From positions 55,422 to 119,421 of the forward strand of contig JBKBUF010000014.1 of NCBI GenBank assembly GCA_046290815.1: a stretch of 64,000 nt of DNA, given 5' to 3'. This document shows positions 36,348 to 45,842 of the stretch, piece after piece (the first letter of the stretch is position 1; each line of letters opens with the position of its first letter). Under the pieces are notes generated by a model that saw only the letters and a program-made list of their open reading frames with translations, searched no databases and had not been told where the DNA came from. The position numbers and the translations under genes are program-made. The DNA comes from JBKBUF01 sp046290815. GTDB taxonomy: Bacteria; Bacteroidota; Bacteroidia; Cytophagales; Cytophagaceae.

Positions 36348-37370
36348 ATGCTCGATCTTAATCATCAATCTATTCTTATTACCGGCGGTACCGGTTCATT
36401 TGGTAAGCGATTTGTGGATGTTATAATTCAAAAATATCCGAAAATAAAACGGCTGGTTGTTTTTTCAAGGGATGAATTAAAACAGTACGAAATGTCTCAG
36501 CAATTTCCTCACTCCAAATACAATTGCATGAGATATTTTCTTGGAGATGTGAGAGACAAAGACAGGTTGTATAGGGCTTTTGAAGGTATAGATATTGTTA
36601 TACATGCTGCTGCTTTGAAGCAGGTGCCTGCTGCTGAATATAATCCAATGGAATGTATAAAGACCAATGTTCTTGGAGCAGAAAACATTATAAATGCTGC
36701 ATTAGAAAGAGGAGTAAAAAAAGTTGTTGCTCTTTCCACGGACAAAGCAGCCGCACCAATCAATTTATATGGCGCAACAAAGCTATGCTCAGATAAGCTA
36801 TTTATTGCGGCGAATAATATGAAGGGTGGAAGGGATATAAAATTCTCAGTAGTTCGATATGGCAATGTTATTGGTTCCAGGGGGTCGGTTGTTCCATTTT
36901 TCCTTGAACAGCGCAAAAAGGGTATACTGCCAATTACTGATGAGAACATGACCAGATTTAATATCTCACTGGATGAAGGAGTACAATTAGTATTATTTGC
37001 CTTAGAAAATGCATGGGGAGGAGAATTGTATGTTCCAAAACTTCCATCATTTAAAATAACCGACCTGGCAAAAGCAATTGCGCCATCTTGTAAAACCGAG
37101 ATAATTGGTGTTAGACCCGGAGAAAAAATTCATGAGGAGATGATCACAGAAACAGACTCCCTTAATACAATTGAATTTGATAAATATTTTGTAATAATGC
37201 CTGCCATGGCTCCAAGTTGGAATGTAGAAGAATGGATGAAGAAGTTTGGAGGTAAAAAGGTTCCAATTGGGTTTAAGTATAATTCAGGTACCAATGACCA
37301 CTGGTTGAGTGTCGAAGATCTTCAGGAACAAGTACGAAAACATGTAGATCCCGGATTTAAACCTCAATAG
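36348..37370 (+). CDS. pseB: UDP-GlcNAc 4,6-dehydratase (inverting), pseudaminic acid step 1
   Basis: A 340-residue extended short-chain dehydrogenase. The Rossmann motif ILITGGTGSFGKRF, the FSRDELKQYEM block, and the active-site region STDKAAAPINLYGATK are those of PseB/FlaA1, which also inverts C5. It makes the 4-keto-6-deoxy-L-arabino sugar used by PseC. The length is normal. It is one base before pseC, at the head of the pse genes. Confidence 0.95.
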   Translation: MLDLNHQSILITGGTGSFGKRFVDVIIQKYPKIKRLVVFSRDELKQYEMSQQFPHSKYNCMRYFLGDVRDKDRLYRAFEGIDIVIHAAALKQVPAAEYNPMECIKTNVLGAENIINAALERGVKKVVALSTDKAAAPINLYGATKLCSDKLFIAANNMKGGRDIKFSVVRYGNVIGSRGSVVPFFLEQRKKGILPITDENMTRFNISLDEGVQLVLFALENAWGGELYVPKLPSFKITDLAKAIAPSCKTEIIGVRPGEKIHEEMITETDSLNTIEFDKYFVIMPAMAPSWNVEEWMKKFGGKKVPIGFKYNSGTNDHWLSVEDLQEQVRKHVDPGFKPQ

Positions 37371-37371
37371 C

Positions 37372-38514
37372 ATGAATATAATTCCTTACGGAAAACAGGA
37401 AATCACTCAGGAAGACATCAATGAAGTTGTTGCTGTTTTGAAAAGCGATTTCCTGACACAGGGTCCGAAAATAGAAGAATTCGAAAGAGCATTTGCCTCA
37501 TATATCGGATGTAAATATGCAGTAGCAGTTGCTAATGGGACAGCCGCTTTACATTTGTGTACCCTTGCCCTGGGAGTAAATGAAAAAAGTAAAGTTATTA
37601 CTACTCCGATTACATTTGCCGCATCAGCCAACTGTGTCAGATATTGTGGGGGAGAAGTTGAGTTTTCGGATATTGACCCTGCTACTTTTCTTATAGATCT
37701 GAAAAGGATTGAAGAATTATTAGATAATGCCCCCAAAGACACATACCACGGTATCATACCTGTAGATTTTGCAGGAGCTCCGGTGGACCTTGAAAAACTA
37801 CAAGCAATAGCAAAAAAGCATAACCTTTGGATAATTGAAGATGCATGTCATGCACCAGGAGGATATTTTGAAGATTCTAAAGGAAGAAAAATTAACTGCG
37901 GGTCATGTGAATATTCAGATCTGGCCATCTTTTCTTTTCATCCTGTAAAGCATATAGCAACAGGAGAAGGTGGTATGATAACAACAAACAGAAAAGACCT
38001 GTATGAAAAATTACTGTTGCTCCGTACCCATGGCATTACAAAAAATCCGGAGTTGATGCATGAAAACCATGGTGGTTGGTATTATGAAATGCAGGAACTG
38101 GGATATAATTACAGACTTTCTGATATGCAGGCTGCTTTGGGCGTTTCTCAATTAAAACGGGCAGAAGTTAATCTGCAGAAAAGACGTAAACTGGCTGAGC
38201 GGTATAATCAGGGTTTTAAAAATTCCAAGATCACTATACCTGTTGCAGATAAAGGTCATGCCTATCACTTATACGTAATACAGACGGATAAGAGAAAAGA
38301 ATTGTATGATTTCCTTAAGACCCGTAATATTTATTGCCAGGTACATTATATACCTGTACATACATTACCTTATTACAAAAGCATTGGATGGAATAAAGGG
38401 GACTTTCCGGTGGCAGAGACATATTATGAGAAATGTTTAAGTCTTCCGATGTATCAGGGTTTGAGTTTTGAGGAGCAGGATAGGATTATTGAATTGGTTT
38501 TAGATTTTATTTAA
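37372..38514 (+). CDS. pseC: UDP-4-amino-4,6-dideoxy-N-acetyl-beta-L-altrosamine transaminase
   Basis: A 380-residue PLP-dependent DegT/DnrJ aminotransferase. The motifs LKSDFLTQGPKIEEFE, NGTAALHL, IIEDACHAPGG and the PLP lysine in FSFHPVKHIATGEGG are clear. It converts the PseB product to the 4-amino sugar. Length and neighbours match the pathway exactly. The gap to pseF is 9 bases. Confidence 0.95.
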   Translation: MNIIPYGKQEITQEDINEVVAVLKSDFLTQGPKIEEFERAFASYIGCKYAVAVANGTAALHLCTLALGVNEKSKVITTPITFAASANCVRYCGGEVEFSDIDPATFLIDLKRIEELLDNAPKDTYHGIIPVDFAGAPVDLEKLQAIAKKHNLWIIEDACHAPGGYFEDSKGRKINCGSCEYSDLAIFSFHPVKHIATGEGGMITTNRKDLYEKLLLLRTHGITKNPELMHENHGGWYYEMQELGYNYRLSDMQAALGVSQLKRAEVNLQKRRKLAERYNQGFKNSKITIPVADKGHAYHLYVIQTDKRKELYDFLKTRNIYCQVHYIPVHTLPYYKSIGWNKGDFPVAETYYEKCLSLPMYQGLSFEEQDRIIELVLDFI

Positions 38515-38523
38515 ATTCTTACA

Positions 38524-39363
38524 ATGGTCGGATGTATCATTCAGGCAAGAAACTCTTCTTCTAGGTTGCCTTTTAAAGTTGCGAAGGAGCTTCCGTTCGG
38601 ATCCGGTTTATCACTTTTGGAGCAAGTGATAAGGAGAGTGAAAAGGTCTGCTTTGGTGGATAAAATTATTATAGCTACAACCACTGAAGTAATTGATGAT
38701 TCTATTGTAGAAATTTCAAAAAAAGAGGATGTAAATTTTTTCAGAGGAAGCAAAGAAAACTTATTGGAAAGATATTACCTCGCTGCCTCACAATTTCAAA
38801 TTGATCATATTGTAAGGATTACCAGTGATTGCCCTTGTATAGATCCTGAGATTATAACGGTATGTATCCGGGAACATATTCAAAATAATGCTGACTATAC
38901 TTCTAATTCGTATAATAACAGATTTATAAGAGGTATGGATATGGAAGTTGTGAAGTTTAATGTTTTGAAAGAAGCATATATGAAAGCCGAAAATGATTTT
39001 CAGAAGGAACATGTTACTCCATACATTTACAAAGACCATTCTGATTTATACAAAATTCATACGGTTACTGCCTTTGATAAATTTATTGATCCTACCATAA
39101 GAATAACTGTCGATACGTTAGAAGATTATATGTTGGTAGGTGCAGTATTTGATTATCTCTATAATTCCAATCCTTATTTTGGGATCAAAGAAATTACAAA
39201 ACTTTTTGCTGATAAACCCTGGCTAAACTATATTAACTCTTCAGTTCCGCATAAAAAAGTTTTTTCGTCTTTCGAGGAGGAGAAAACTGAAGCTATTAAA
39301 CTATTAGAATATTTCGGATTGGAAAGAGTTAAATCATGGATTAACTCCGGGAGTCCCATATGA
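38524..39363 (+). CDS. pseF: Pseudaminic acid cytidylyltransferase-like protein
   Basis: A 279-residue nucleotidyltransferase of the SpsF/CMP-KDO synthetase-like group. The opening GCIIQARNSSSRLPFKVAK with its Arg-rich loop, IIATTTE, FRGSKENLLERY and RITSDCPCIDPEI are typical. It should activate pseudaminic acid as CMP-Pse. It is longer than Campylobacter PseF because of a C-terminal extension of about 40 residues. Its stop overlaps pseG by four bases (ATGA). Confidence 0.88.
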   Translation: MVGCIIQARNSSSRLPFKVAKELPFGSGLSLLEQVIRRVKRSALVDKIIIATTTEVIDDSIVEISKKEDVNFFRGSKENLLERYYLAASQFQIDHIVRITSDCPCIDPEIITVCIREHIQNNADYTSNSYNNRFIRGMDMEVVKFNVLKEAYMKAENDFQKEHVTPYIYKDHSDLYKIHTVTAFDKFIDPTIRITVDTLEDYMLVGAVFDYLYNSNPYFGIKEITKLFADKPWLNYINSSVPHKKVFSSFEEEKTEAIKLLEYFGLERVKSWINSGSPI

Positions 39364-40367
39364 ATCACCGTGTTTTATTTAGGGTGGATGGCAGCTCAGA
39401 AATAGGATTGGGTCATCTTACAAGATGCCTGGCACTATCTGATATTATTTCAAACTTATTTGAAATATCGTTTGTAATTCGTAAAGAATATTCCGGATTG
39501 CTGTCTCCTCTGATCAATAAAAGGTATAATATTATCGAATTGGAAAGTCCATTCAGATTTTCATCAGGCGAAGCAAGATCTTTTTCATTATTGATAAATC
39601 AATCTGATATCGTGGTTTTGGATGGTTATTTTTTTGATACAGAATATCAGCAAATTTTGAAGGAAAAGAAATGTCGCCTTGTATGTATTGACGACATGCA
39701 TTCCATTAAGTTTGTTTCAGATGCAGTTATCAATCATAGTAATTCTGCTGATGAAAATGATTACCATATTTCAGATAATACAAAGTTATATTTGGGTTTT
39801 GATTACCTGTTACTTCGAAGGGAATTTTTAATGGAAATTGAAAAGCCAAGGATTCTGCCTGAGAACAAAACAATTTTTATCTGTTTCGGTGGGGCTGATC
39901 CAAATAATCTTACTCTGAAATCTGCCCGGGCTGTATTTAATACAGGTTATTTCGATGAAATTAAAATTGTAATTGGAAAAGCTTATTTATTCCAAAAAGA
40001 GCTTAATGAATACATAAAGGGTAAAAATATCAAAATTTTATCCGGATTGTCAGCATCAGCAATGTGTGAAGAAATGCATAGTTCCCGTATGGCCTTAGTC
40101 CCTTCAAGTACTGTCGCTCTGGAAGTATTTTGTATAGGATTAAATACAGTTTTAGGATATTATGTAGATAATCAAAAAGAATTTTTAAATTATGCTCATG
40201 AAAAACGGCTGGGTTATTCTGTAGGATCATTTTTGGATATTTCTGAAAAAGAACTTTCAGATGCAATAATGAATAATGTGGATAATAATTCGTACAAAGT
40301 TCAGAAGGAAATGATTTCAGGTAATCCTGAAAAGAATCTTATAAAAATTTTTACTGATTTAATTTAA
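39360..40367 (+). CDS. pseG: UDP-2,4-diacetamido-2,4,6-trideoxy-beta-L-altropyranose hydrolase
   Basis: A 335-residue GT-B-like hydrolase that removes UDP in the fourth step of the pathway. The N-terminal motif FRVDGSSEIGLGHLTRC contains the catalytic His of PseG, and ICFGGADPNN and SSTVALEVF mark the nucleotide site. Length is normal. It overlaps pseF by four bases and lies two bases before pseH, so these genes are translationally linked. Confidence 0.92.
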   Translation: MNHRVLFRVDGSSEIGLGHLTRCLALSDIISNLFEISFVIRKEYSGLLSPLINKRYNIIELESPFRFSSGEARSFSLLINQSDIVVLDGYFFDTEYQQILKEKKCRLVCIDDMHSIKFVSDAVINHSNSADENDYHISDNTKLYLGFDYLLLRREFLMEIEKPRILPENKTIFICFGGADPNNLTLKSARAVFNTGYFDEIKIVIGKAYLFQKELNEYIKGKNIKILSGLSASAMCEEMHSSRMALVPSSTVALEVFCIGLNTVLGYYVDNQKEFLNYAHEKRLGYSVGSFLDISEKELSDAIMNNVDNNSYKVQKEMISGNPEKNLIKIFTDLI

Positions 40368-40368
40368 T

Positions 40369-40917
40369 ATGGCAGATATAATTCTCAAACCAATATTGGA
40401 AGTAGACATAGAAATGGTACGTAGCTGGCGTAATTCTCCTGAAGTATCAAAATATATGTATACAAGTGATGAAATAACTGCTGAACAACAACTTCAATGG
40501 TTTAAAAGACTTCAACTAAGCAAGGATCAGAAAGTCTGGATTGTGGAATATAATGGGAAAAAAATAGGAGTCGCTTCATTGTATAATATGAAGGAAAATT
40601 TCAAATCGGCATACTGGGCCTTTTATCTTGGCGAAACAGGCATTCGAGGCGCAGGAATAGGAGCCAAAGTAGAATACAATATATGCAAATATGTCTTTGA
40701 AGAACTTAATTTTAATAAGTTATTATGTGAGGTTTTTATTTGGAATGAGGCGGTAATCCGAATGCATGAAAAGTTTGGATTCAGGAGAGAAAGTTATTTC
40801 AGAGAGCATATATTAAAAGATGGAAAATTTACAGATGTGGTCGGGCTAGCTTTATTGAAAAATGAATGGATACAAATAAGGGATAGCCTGCATAAAAAAA
40901 TTTATGGTGATAAATAA
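40369..40917 (+). CDS. pseH: UDP-4-amino-sugar N-acetyltransferase
   Basis: A 182-residue GNAT acetyltransferase. VRSWRNSPEVSKYMYTSDEI and the acetyl-CoA loop region IRGAGIGAKVEY are typical for PseH, as is WNEAVIRMHEKFGFRRE near the end. It acetylates the 4-amino group in the third step. The length matches the family. Confidence 0.92.
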   Translation: MADIILKPILEVDIEMVRSWRNSPEVSKYMYTSDEITAEQQLQWFKRLQLSKDQKVWIVEYNGKKIGVASLYNMKENFKSAYWAFYLGETGIRGAGIGAKVEYNICKYVFEELNFNKLLCEVFIWNEAVIRMHEKFGFRRESYFREHILKDGKFTDVVGLALLKNEWIQIRDSLHKKIYGDK

Positions 40918-40943
40918 CTGTGGCAAATCCAAAATGAATTACT

Positions 40944-41993
40944 ATGAATTTTAAAATCGGAAACAGAGAGCTTGGTGTAGGATGTCCTGTATTTGTCATA
41001 GCAGAATTATCTGCAAATCATAACCAAAACCTTCAATTAGCCCTTGATACCGTGAAGGCTGCTGCAGATTGTGGTGCTGATGCTATCAAATTACAACATT
41101 ATAAGCCTGATACTATTACCATCGATTCGGATAGGGAATATTTCCAGATTAAGCAGGGTACTATATGGGATGGAACAACATTATATAAATTATATCAGAA
41201 AGCTTTTATGCCTTGGGAATGGACAGAGGCTATCATAAACGAAGCGGAAAAGTGTGGACTATTATGTTTTTCATCTCCTTTTGATTTTACTGCTGTAGAT
41301 TTTCTTCAGGCCTTCAATAGCCCTGCCTATAAAATCGCCTCCTTTGAAATTACAGATATCCCACTTATCAGATATGTTGCTTCAAAAATGAAACCTGTAA
41401 TTATTTCTACAGGCATAGCAGGTAAGGAAGATATTGAACTGGCATTAAATACTTGCAGAGAAGAAGGCAACAATCAGGTTGCTTTGTTGAAATGTACATC
41501 TTCTTATCCTGCACCATTTGAAGGTATGAACCTGCAAACTATTCCTGATATGGCAAGTCGCTTTAATGTAATTTCAGGTTTATCTGATCATACTATGGGT
41601 ACCTCTGTGCCTTTAGCTTCTGTTGCCTTGGGGGCTAAAATAATTGAAAAGCATTTTATCTTGGACAGAAACTTGGGAGGGCCTGATTCATCTTTTTCAC
41701 TAAATCCACAGGAATTTATGACGATGGTTAATTCAATTCGTGAGGTAGAAAAAGCTTTGGGCAAAGTATCTTATGAATTGTCAGATAAAGATTTAAAAAG
41801 CAGAGAATTTTCAAGATCATTATTTGTGGTTAGGGATATGAAGAAAGGTGAAATAATTACTTCTGAGAATGTAAAATCAATCAGACCAGGATATGGCTTG
41901 CATCCGAAATATTACAAAGATATACTGGGTAAAAAGGTCAATATGGACTTGCAATTTGGTACTCCTTTACAACTGGAGTTTATTGTTCAGTAA
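40944..41993 (+). CDS. pseI: Pseudaminic acid synthase
   Basis: A 349-residue NeuB-family enzyme condensing the trideoxy-altrose intermediate with phosphoenolpyruvate. Motifs: AELSANHNQNL, DAIKLQHYKPDT, CFSSPFDF, YKIASFEI, KCTSSYPAP and GLSDHTMG in the barrel, and a C-terminal antifreeze/SAF domain (SRSLFVVRDMKKGEIIT). With pseB, C, F, G and H present, the CMP-Pse pathway is complete in this window. Confidence 0.95.
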   Translation: MNFKIGNRELGVGCPVFVIAELSANHNQNLQLALDTVKAAADCGADAIKLQHYKPDTITIDSDREYFQIKQGTIWDGTTLYKLYQKAFMPWEWTEAIINEAEKCGLLCFSSPFDFTAVDFLQAFNSPAYKIASFEITDIPLIRYVASKMKPVIISTGIAGKEDIELALNTCREEGNNQVALLKCTSSYPAPFEGMNLQTIPDMASRFNVISGLSDHTMGTSVPLASVALGAKIIEKHFILDRNLGGPDSSFSLNPQEFMTMVNSIREVEKALGKVSYELSDKDLKSREFSRSLFVVRDMKKGEIITSENVKSIRPGYGLHPKYYKDILGKKVNMDLQFGTPLQLEFIVQ

Positions 41994-42008
41994 TAATTTC
42001 CTCCATAG

Positions 42009-42914
42009 ATGGTTTATAAAGTAAAAAGATTTTTTGAGGCTCTGGAGAATGTGCTGTATAATTTTTATGAAGTGATCAAATCACTGGTAAAGTTATTGGT
42101 ATTATCCAGATTTTATATAAAAGTTCCAAAGGCAACAAGGGATGTATGTTTTGTTATAGGAAATGGTCCTTCTTTTAAATCTGTATTACAGTCAAATTTG
42201 GAATTGCTTAAGTCAAGTGAATTGTTTTGTGTAAATAATTTTCCTTCATCTGATGAATACGAACTGCTAAAACCCGGAAATTGTGTTTTACTGGATCCTG
42301 GTTATTATCCACAAGACATCAGCAAAATGAATCCTGTCTTGTCAAAAACAATTCATGATATTGTTTCAAAGACGAACTGGAAATTAAATCTCTTTATTCC
42401 GGTGTTGGCTTCCAAAGCTAAACATTTGACAAGTTTACCTTCCAAAAATAGAAATGTGACAGTATATTTTTACAATTACACAATTATCAAAGGATTTAAA
42501 TTTTTCAGAAATTTTTTATTTAGCCGAAACCTTGGAATGCCTCAATGTCAGAACGTGCTTGGCGCTACAATTTTTCTTGCTGTTAATTCAGGGTATAAAA
42601 AAGTTTATTTAATAGGGGCAGATCATACTATTGGGAAAAATATATTCGTCAATGAAAATAACGAGTTATGTATGATACATGAGCATTTTTATTCTGATGG
42701 GAAGAAAACAATAACTCCTGCCTATAACCCTAATGTTTCAAAAAAGAGGTTGAATATTGCTGAATTTTATCAGTTGTGTGTAAAAACTTTTACTACCTAC
42801 TATATACTGGAAGAATATGCAAAAGGTAAAAATGCAAAAATATATAACCTTTCAGAAGGTTCATATATTGATGCGTTTGAAAGGAAAAATATAAATGATT
42901 TGAAAATAGGATAA
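42009..42914 (+). CDS. DUF115/Maf-like protein, candidate pseudaminyltransferase
   Basis: A 301-residue protein with CFVIGNGPSFKSVL near residue 47 and YLIGADHTIGK near residue 210, the two marks of the DUF115/MptE-like fold also found in Maf motility accessory factors. In flagellated bacteria Maf proteins transfer Pse or Leg to flagellin. This one lies 15 bases after pseI in the same orientation and shows no signal peptide, so a cytosolic Pse transferase is a reasonable guess. No flagellar genes are seen in the window, and the acceptor would have to be something else. Confidence 0.7.
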   Translation: MVYKVKRFFEALENVLYNFYEVIKSLVKLLVLSRFYIKVPKATRDVCFVIGNGPSFKSVLQSNLELLKSSELFCVNNFPSSDEYELLKPGNCVLLDPGYYPQDISKMNPVLSKTIHDIVSKTNWKLNLFIPVLASKAKHLTSLPSKNRNVTVYFYNYTIIKGFKFFRNFLFSRNLGMPQCQNVLGATIFLAVNSGYKKVYLIGADHTIGKNIFVNENNELCMIHEHFYSDGKKTITPAYNPNVSKKRLNIAEFYQLCVKTFTTYYILEEYAKGKNAKIYNLSEGSYIDAFERKNINDLKIG

Positions 42915-42948
42915 TTTAAAATCCAGCCGATTGGTAATCCTATTTTTT
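42906..42948 (+). terminator. Possible terminator of the pse operon
   Basis: A 7-bp stem ATAGGAT/ATCCTAT with a long loop is followed by TTTTTT. It is weak because the loop is about 25 bases, but the position, at the end of the last gene, fits. Confidence 0.3.
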
Positions 42949-44946
42949 AATTAGTTTAAGTTTTACTAAATTATTTGCAGTACATATAGTTACAAAATAT
43001 ATCCCTTCGGGAACCTCGGTTAAATCAATATTAATTGACCCTTCACTCTTAAGTCTATCCTGAATCTGCATTACGGTATTACCAATGAGATCGGTTAAAT
43101 ATATATCCGAAATATCAACAAATTCCTTGGTAGTTATTTTTACTATTCCGGAAGTTGGATTTGGAAAAATAATAAATGGATTTGAAGTAAATGAATACTC
43201 ACCTTATTGGAAGTGGTAGTTGATCCATCTTTGTCATATTCTACTATCCTGTAATAGGATGTTCCTGAAACAGGTGAAGAGTCGAACCATTGATATGAAT
43301 TTTTATCATCTAAAGTGCCTTTTGATCTTACAATCCCAATTTGAATATAATTCAATCCATCTGCAGATCTTTCAATGACAAAGTAATTACTATTGGTTTC
43401 GTGCGATGTGCTCCATGATAATTCTATAATTCCATTTCTATTGTTTATAAAAAAGTTTAAAAAATTAACAGAAAGCGGGTTGCATGCTGGAATTATAACT
43501 TTGGCTGTTCTGCAAAAAGAAAAACAAGCCTGATCACAAACTTCATATGTAATTTCATCATCAAAATTTGATGGGGAGGGTGGAGTATATTCAATATTAT
43601 TATTTGATAGAACTGATGCATTTCCATGTAATACCGAAACTAAAGATACCGTAAATTGGTCACCATCCGGTTCATTTATAAGGTTTGTTATTTGGATTGT
43701 ATTTGTCGTAGTTAAACATTCAGAAAGTGTATTATCCTGAACAATTGGTGGATTGTTTGTGTAAACTAACATCTCAGGGAATTTATGGGTATTGCCTAAA
43801 TCAATTCCCATATCAAAGCCTAAGGGGTCAAAATTGCATGCTACTCCAGCCTGATTAGGGTTGTTGATTACTCCCAAATGTCTTGTTGAATTTGTTGTAG
43901 GATTATGAAAAATCCAATAAACTAAACCATCAGGGCCTTTTTTTAATCCTCTTCCCGAATTTGATATTGATCCTCCTGAATTATATATAAGTTGCGGAGG
44001 TACTGCTGGATTAACCAAATCATATTGATACAATCGACCACCAGTACTTGTAAGTAACCAATCTATAAAGTGATATGTACAATTTGGTCCCATCTGGTGA
44101 CCATTCACAGTCATACGCACCATAATAGTTTGTATTACTATTATAAAAGGGAGTTCCAGGAATTATGGTTGGATTTGAAATTAAACCATTAGAATTATTA
44201 AAGTCACAAATTACAAGTGGATCTAGACCATGTAATCCGATTATGCAGAATCTTCGGCTTTCCTCTGAATATCTAATACACCTTAGGTCTCGAACTGTGA
44301 TACCGGTATTAAAAGTATTTACAAGATTTATTCCAGCAGTTGAGATTCGATAAACTAATATATTTGAGGAATTTGATAAATGAATTAACATCCAATATTC
44401 ATCTCTGACATTTCCTCTTATAATAGACATCGCTTCGGAAGCAGTTGATGTTAAAAGTGTATTTTTAGAAGCTGCAATCACATCTCCTAATGGTTCTGCC
44501 GCATTTCCATTCCCTGTAAGTTCCATGTCAACAATGCTATAATAAACAGCTCCGGATGGAGTAGACTCGTATGCAGATGTATTTGAAAATAAATAATACC
44601 TAGTACAACTCCCGGGTACAGGACATGACCAACCACTTTGAGCTGCAGAGGTATTGCCTATAAGTCCATTACCATTGGGCATTACACGATTTGTTGCATC
44701 TATTGCCCTTATTCCATCACTATAATATAATAACTGGCCCGTAACCGGATTTGTAATTATGGAACATCCTTCAGAACCAAAGGGAGTAAATTTTCCCGTG
44801 ACTACGGAGGGATTATTTGTATTAAAATCAAACTGGATTCCTCTATCAGTTGGTCCAAAAAGCCATAGGTTATTCTCCCTTTGCCCAAAGACGAAATCTT
44901 TACAGAAAAGAAGAAGGATTATTATTAAATAATATTTGTAGCGCAT
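42940..44946 (-). pseudogene. T9SS type A cargo gene broken by two frameshifts
   Basis: Read on the minus strand, a signal peptide (to VFGQRE) and a beta-propeller-like domain run in one frame to EWSPDGTKLYIS near 44060. The frame then shifts by one base, and homologous-looking sequence (STGGRLYQYDL) continues to about 43200. There a second shift restores the original frame, giving a complete type A sorting domain (FPNPTSGIVKI ... LKLIKK) that ends at 42940. The two shifts are equivalent to one extra base near 44055 and one missing base near 43197. Without them the product would be about 668 residues with a cadherin-like middle part. The gene may be truly inactive, or the shifts may be sequencing errors. 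Confidence 0.75.
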
Positions 44947-45155
44947 TATTTCAATTCCACGCAGGTGATAATGATTTGATGCGCAAAAATAGATGTAAAA
45001 TTCTATTTACAAAACAATCAGAGGTGAAGTTATATAAAAAGTAGCTGTTATTTGTTCCGGGTAAAATATTTATAATAATTATAAAAAAGGTCTTATTGGA
45101 GAGGCTTTGAAATTTTTAAAATAGATACATGTGATATGTAAAATAGGTTTTAACA

Positions 45156-45842
45156 TCAATTGAATTGTTCTTTTAATTTATCAATGTCAGTAAACCTATC
45201 TTTATTCTTTTTCAACCACTGCAAATCCTTATCCCACCATTTCAGTTTTTCAATAAATGTACATTCCTCTTCTGTAAATCTTTTTTTAATGAAGGTTGCT
45301 GGAACTCCACCCACTACAGCATAAGGCTCTACGTCTTTTGTAACGACAGCTCCGGCTCCTATAATGGCTCCATTTCCTACGATTACTCCATCTTTAACTA
45401 TTGCATTGGCGCCAATCCAAACATCATGTCCTATCCGGGTTGTTTTGTATTCTTCAAACTTGTTTTCTTCCACTATTACCAGCTGAGATTGCTTTCTGGT
45501 GGAGTAGAAGAGGGGATGGGTGGAAACAAATTCGGTACCAGGGTGCAGACCATAGCCTATTTTTACTCCTGGCCCGATAGAACAAAATTTTCCGATTTCA
45601 GCGTATTGTATCTGACAGTCTTTAGCGACATAGGTAAAAGACCCCAACTTGCAATGCAATAGTCTGGTGTTTTTATATATGGTATTATAGTCTCCAAATG
45701 TACAACCATTTACCTCTGCCATGTAATCCAGCCGGAGGTGTTTTTTCCGGCACTTCCATTCGAGCCAATGCTTCTTAATAAACCATTTTCCCCAAAGGGT
45801 AAATGGATTCATAAAGAGTAAAGCAAATCGGCTTGGATACAT
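45156..45842 (-). CDS. Hexapeptide-repeat O-acetyltransferase (CatB-like)
   Basis: A 228-residue left-handed beta-helix acyltransferase. Imperfect hexapeptides run through the middle (GKFCSIGPGVKIG, HDVWIGANAIVKDG, GAIIGAGAVVTKDV), with the catalytic His probably in HPLFYS. It likely acetylates a sugar of a surface polysaccharide. The ATG overlaps the stop of the YfhO-type gene by one base (TAATG), so translation is coupled. The 209 bases upstream of 45156, between this gene and the broken T9SS gene, show no feature. Confidence 0.9.
   Translation of the reverse strand: MYPSRFALLFMNPFTLWGKWFIKKHWLEWKCRKKHLRLDYMAEVNGCTFGDYNTIYKNTRLLHCKLGSFTYVAKDCQIQYAEIGKFCSIGPGVKIGYGLHPGTEFVSTHPLFYSTRKQSQLVIVEENKFEEYKTTRIGHDVWIGANAIVKDGVIVGNGAIIGAGAVVTKDVEPYAVVGGVPATFIKKRFTEEECTFIEKLKWWDKDLQWLKKNKDRFTDIDKLKEQFN

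Noticed and set aside
42940..44946. Programmed ribosomal frameshifting as an explanation for the split T9SS gene
   Set aside because: No slippery heptamer or strong downstream hairpin is apparent at either site, and two separate shifts in opposite senses would be needed.
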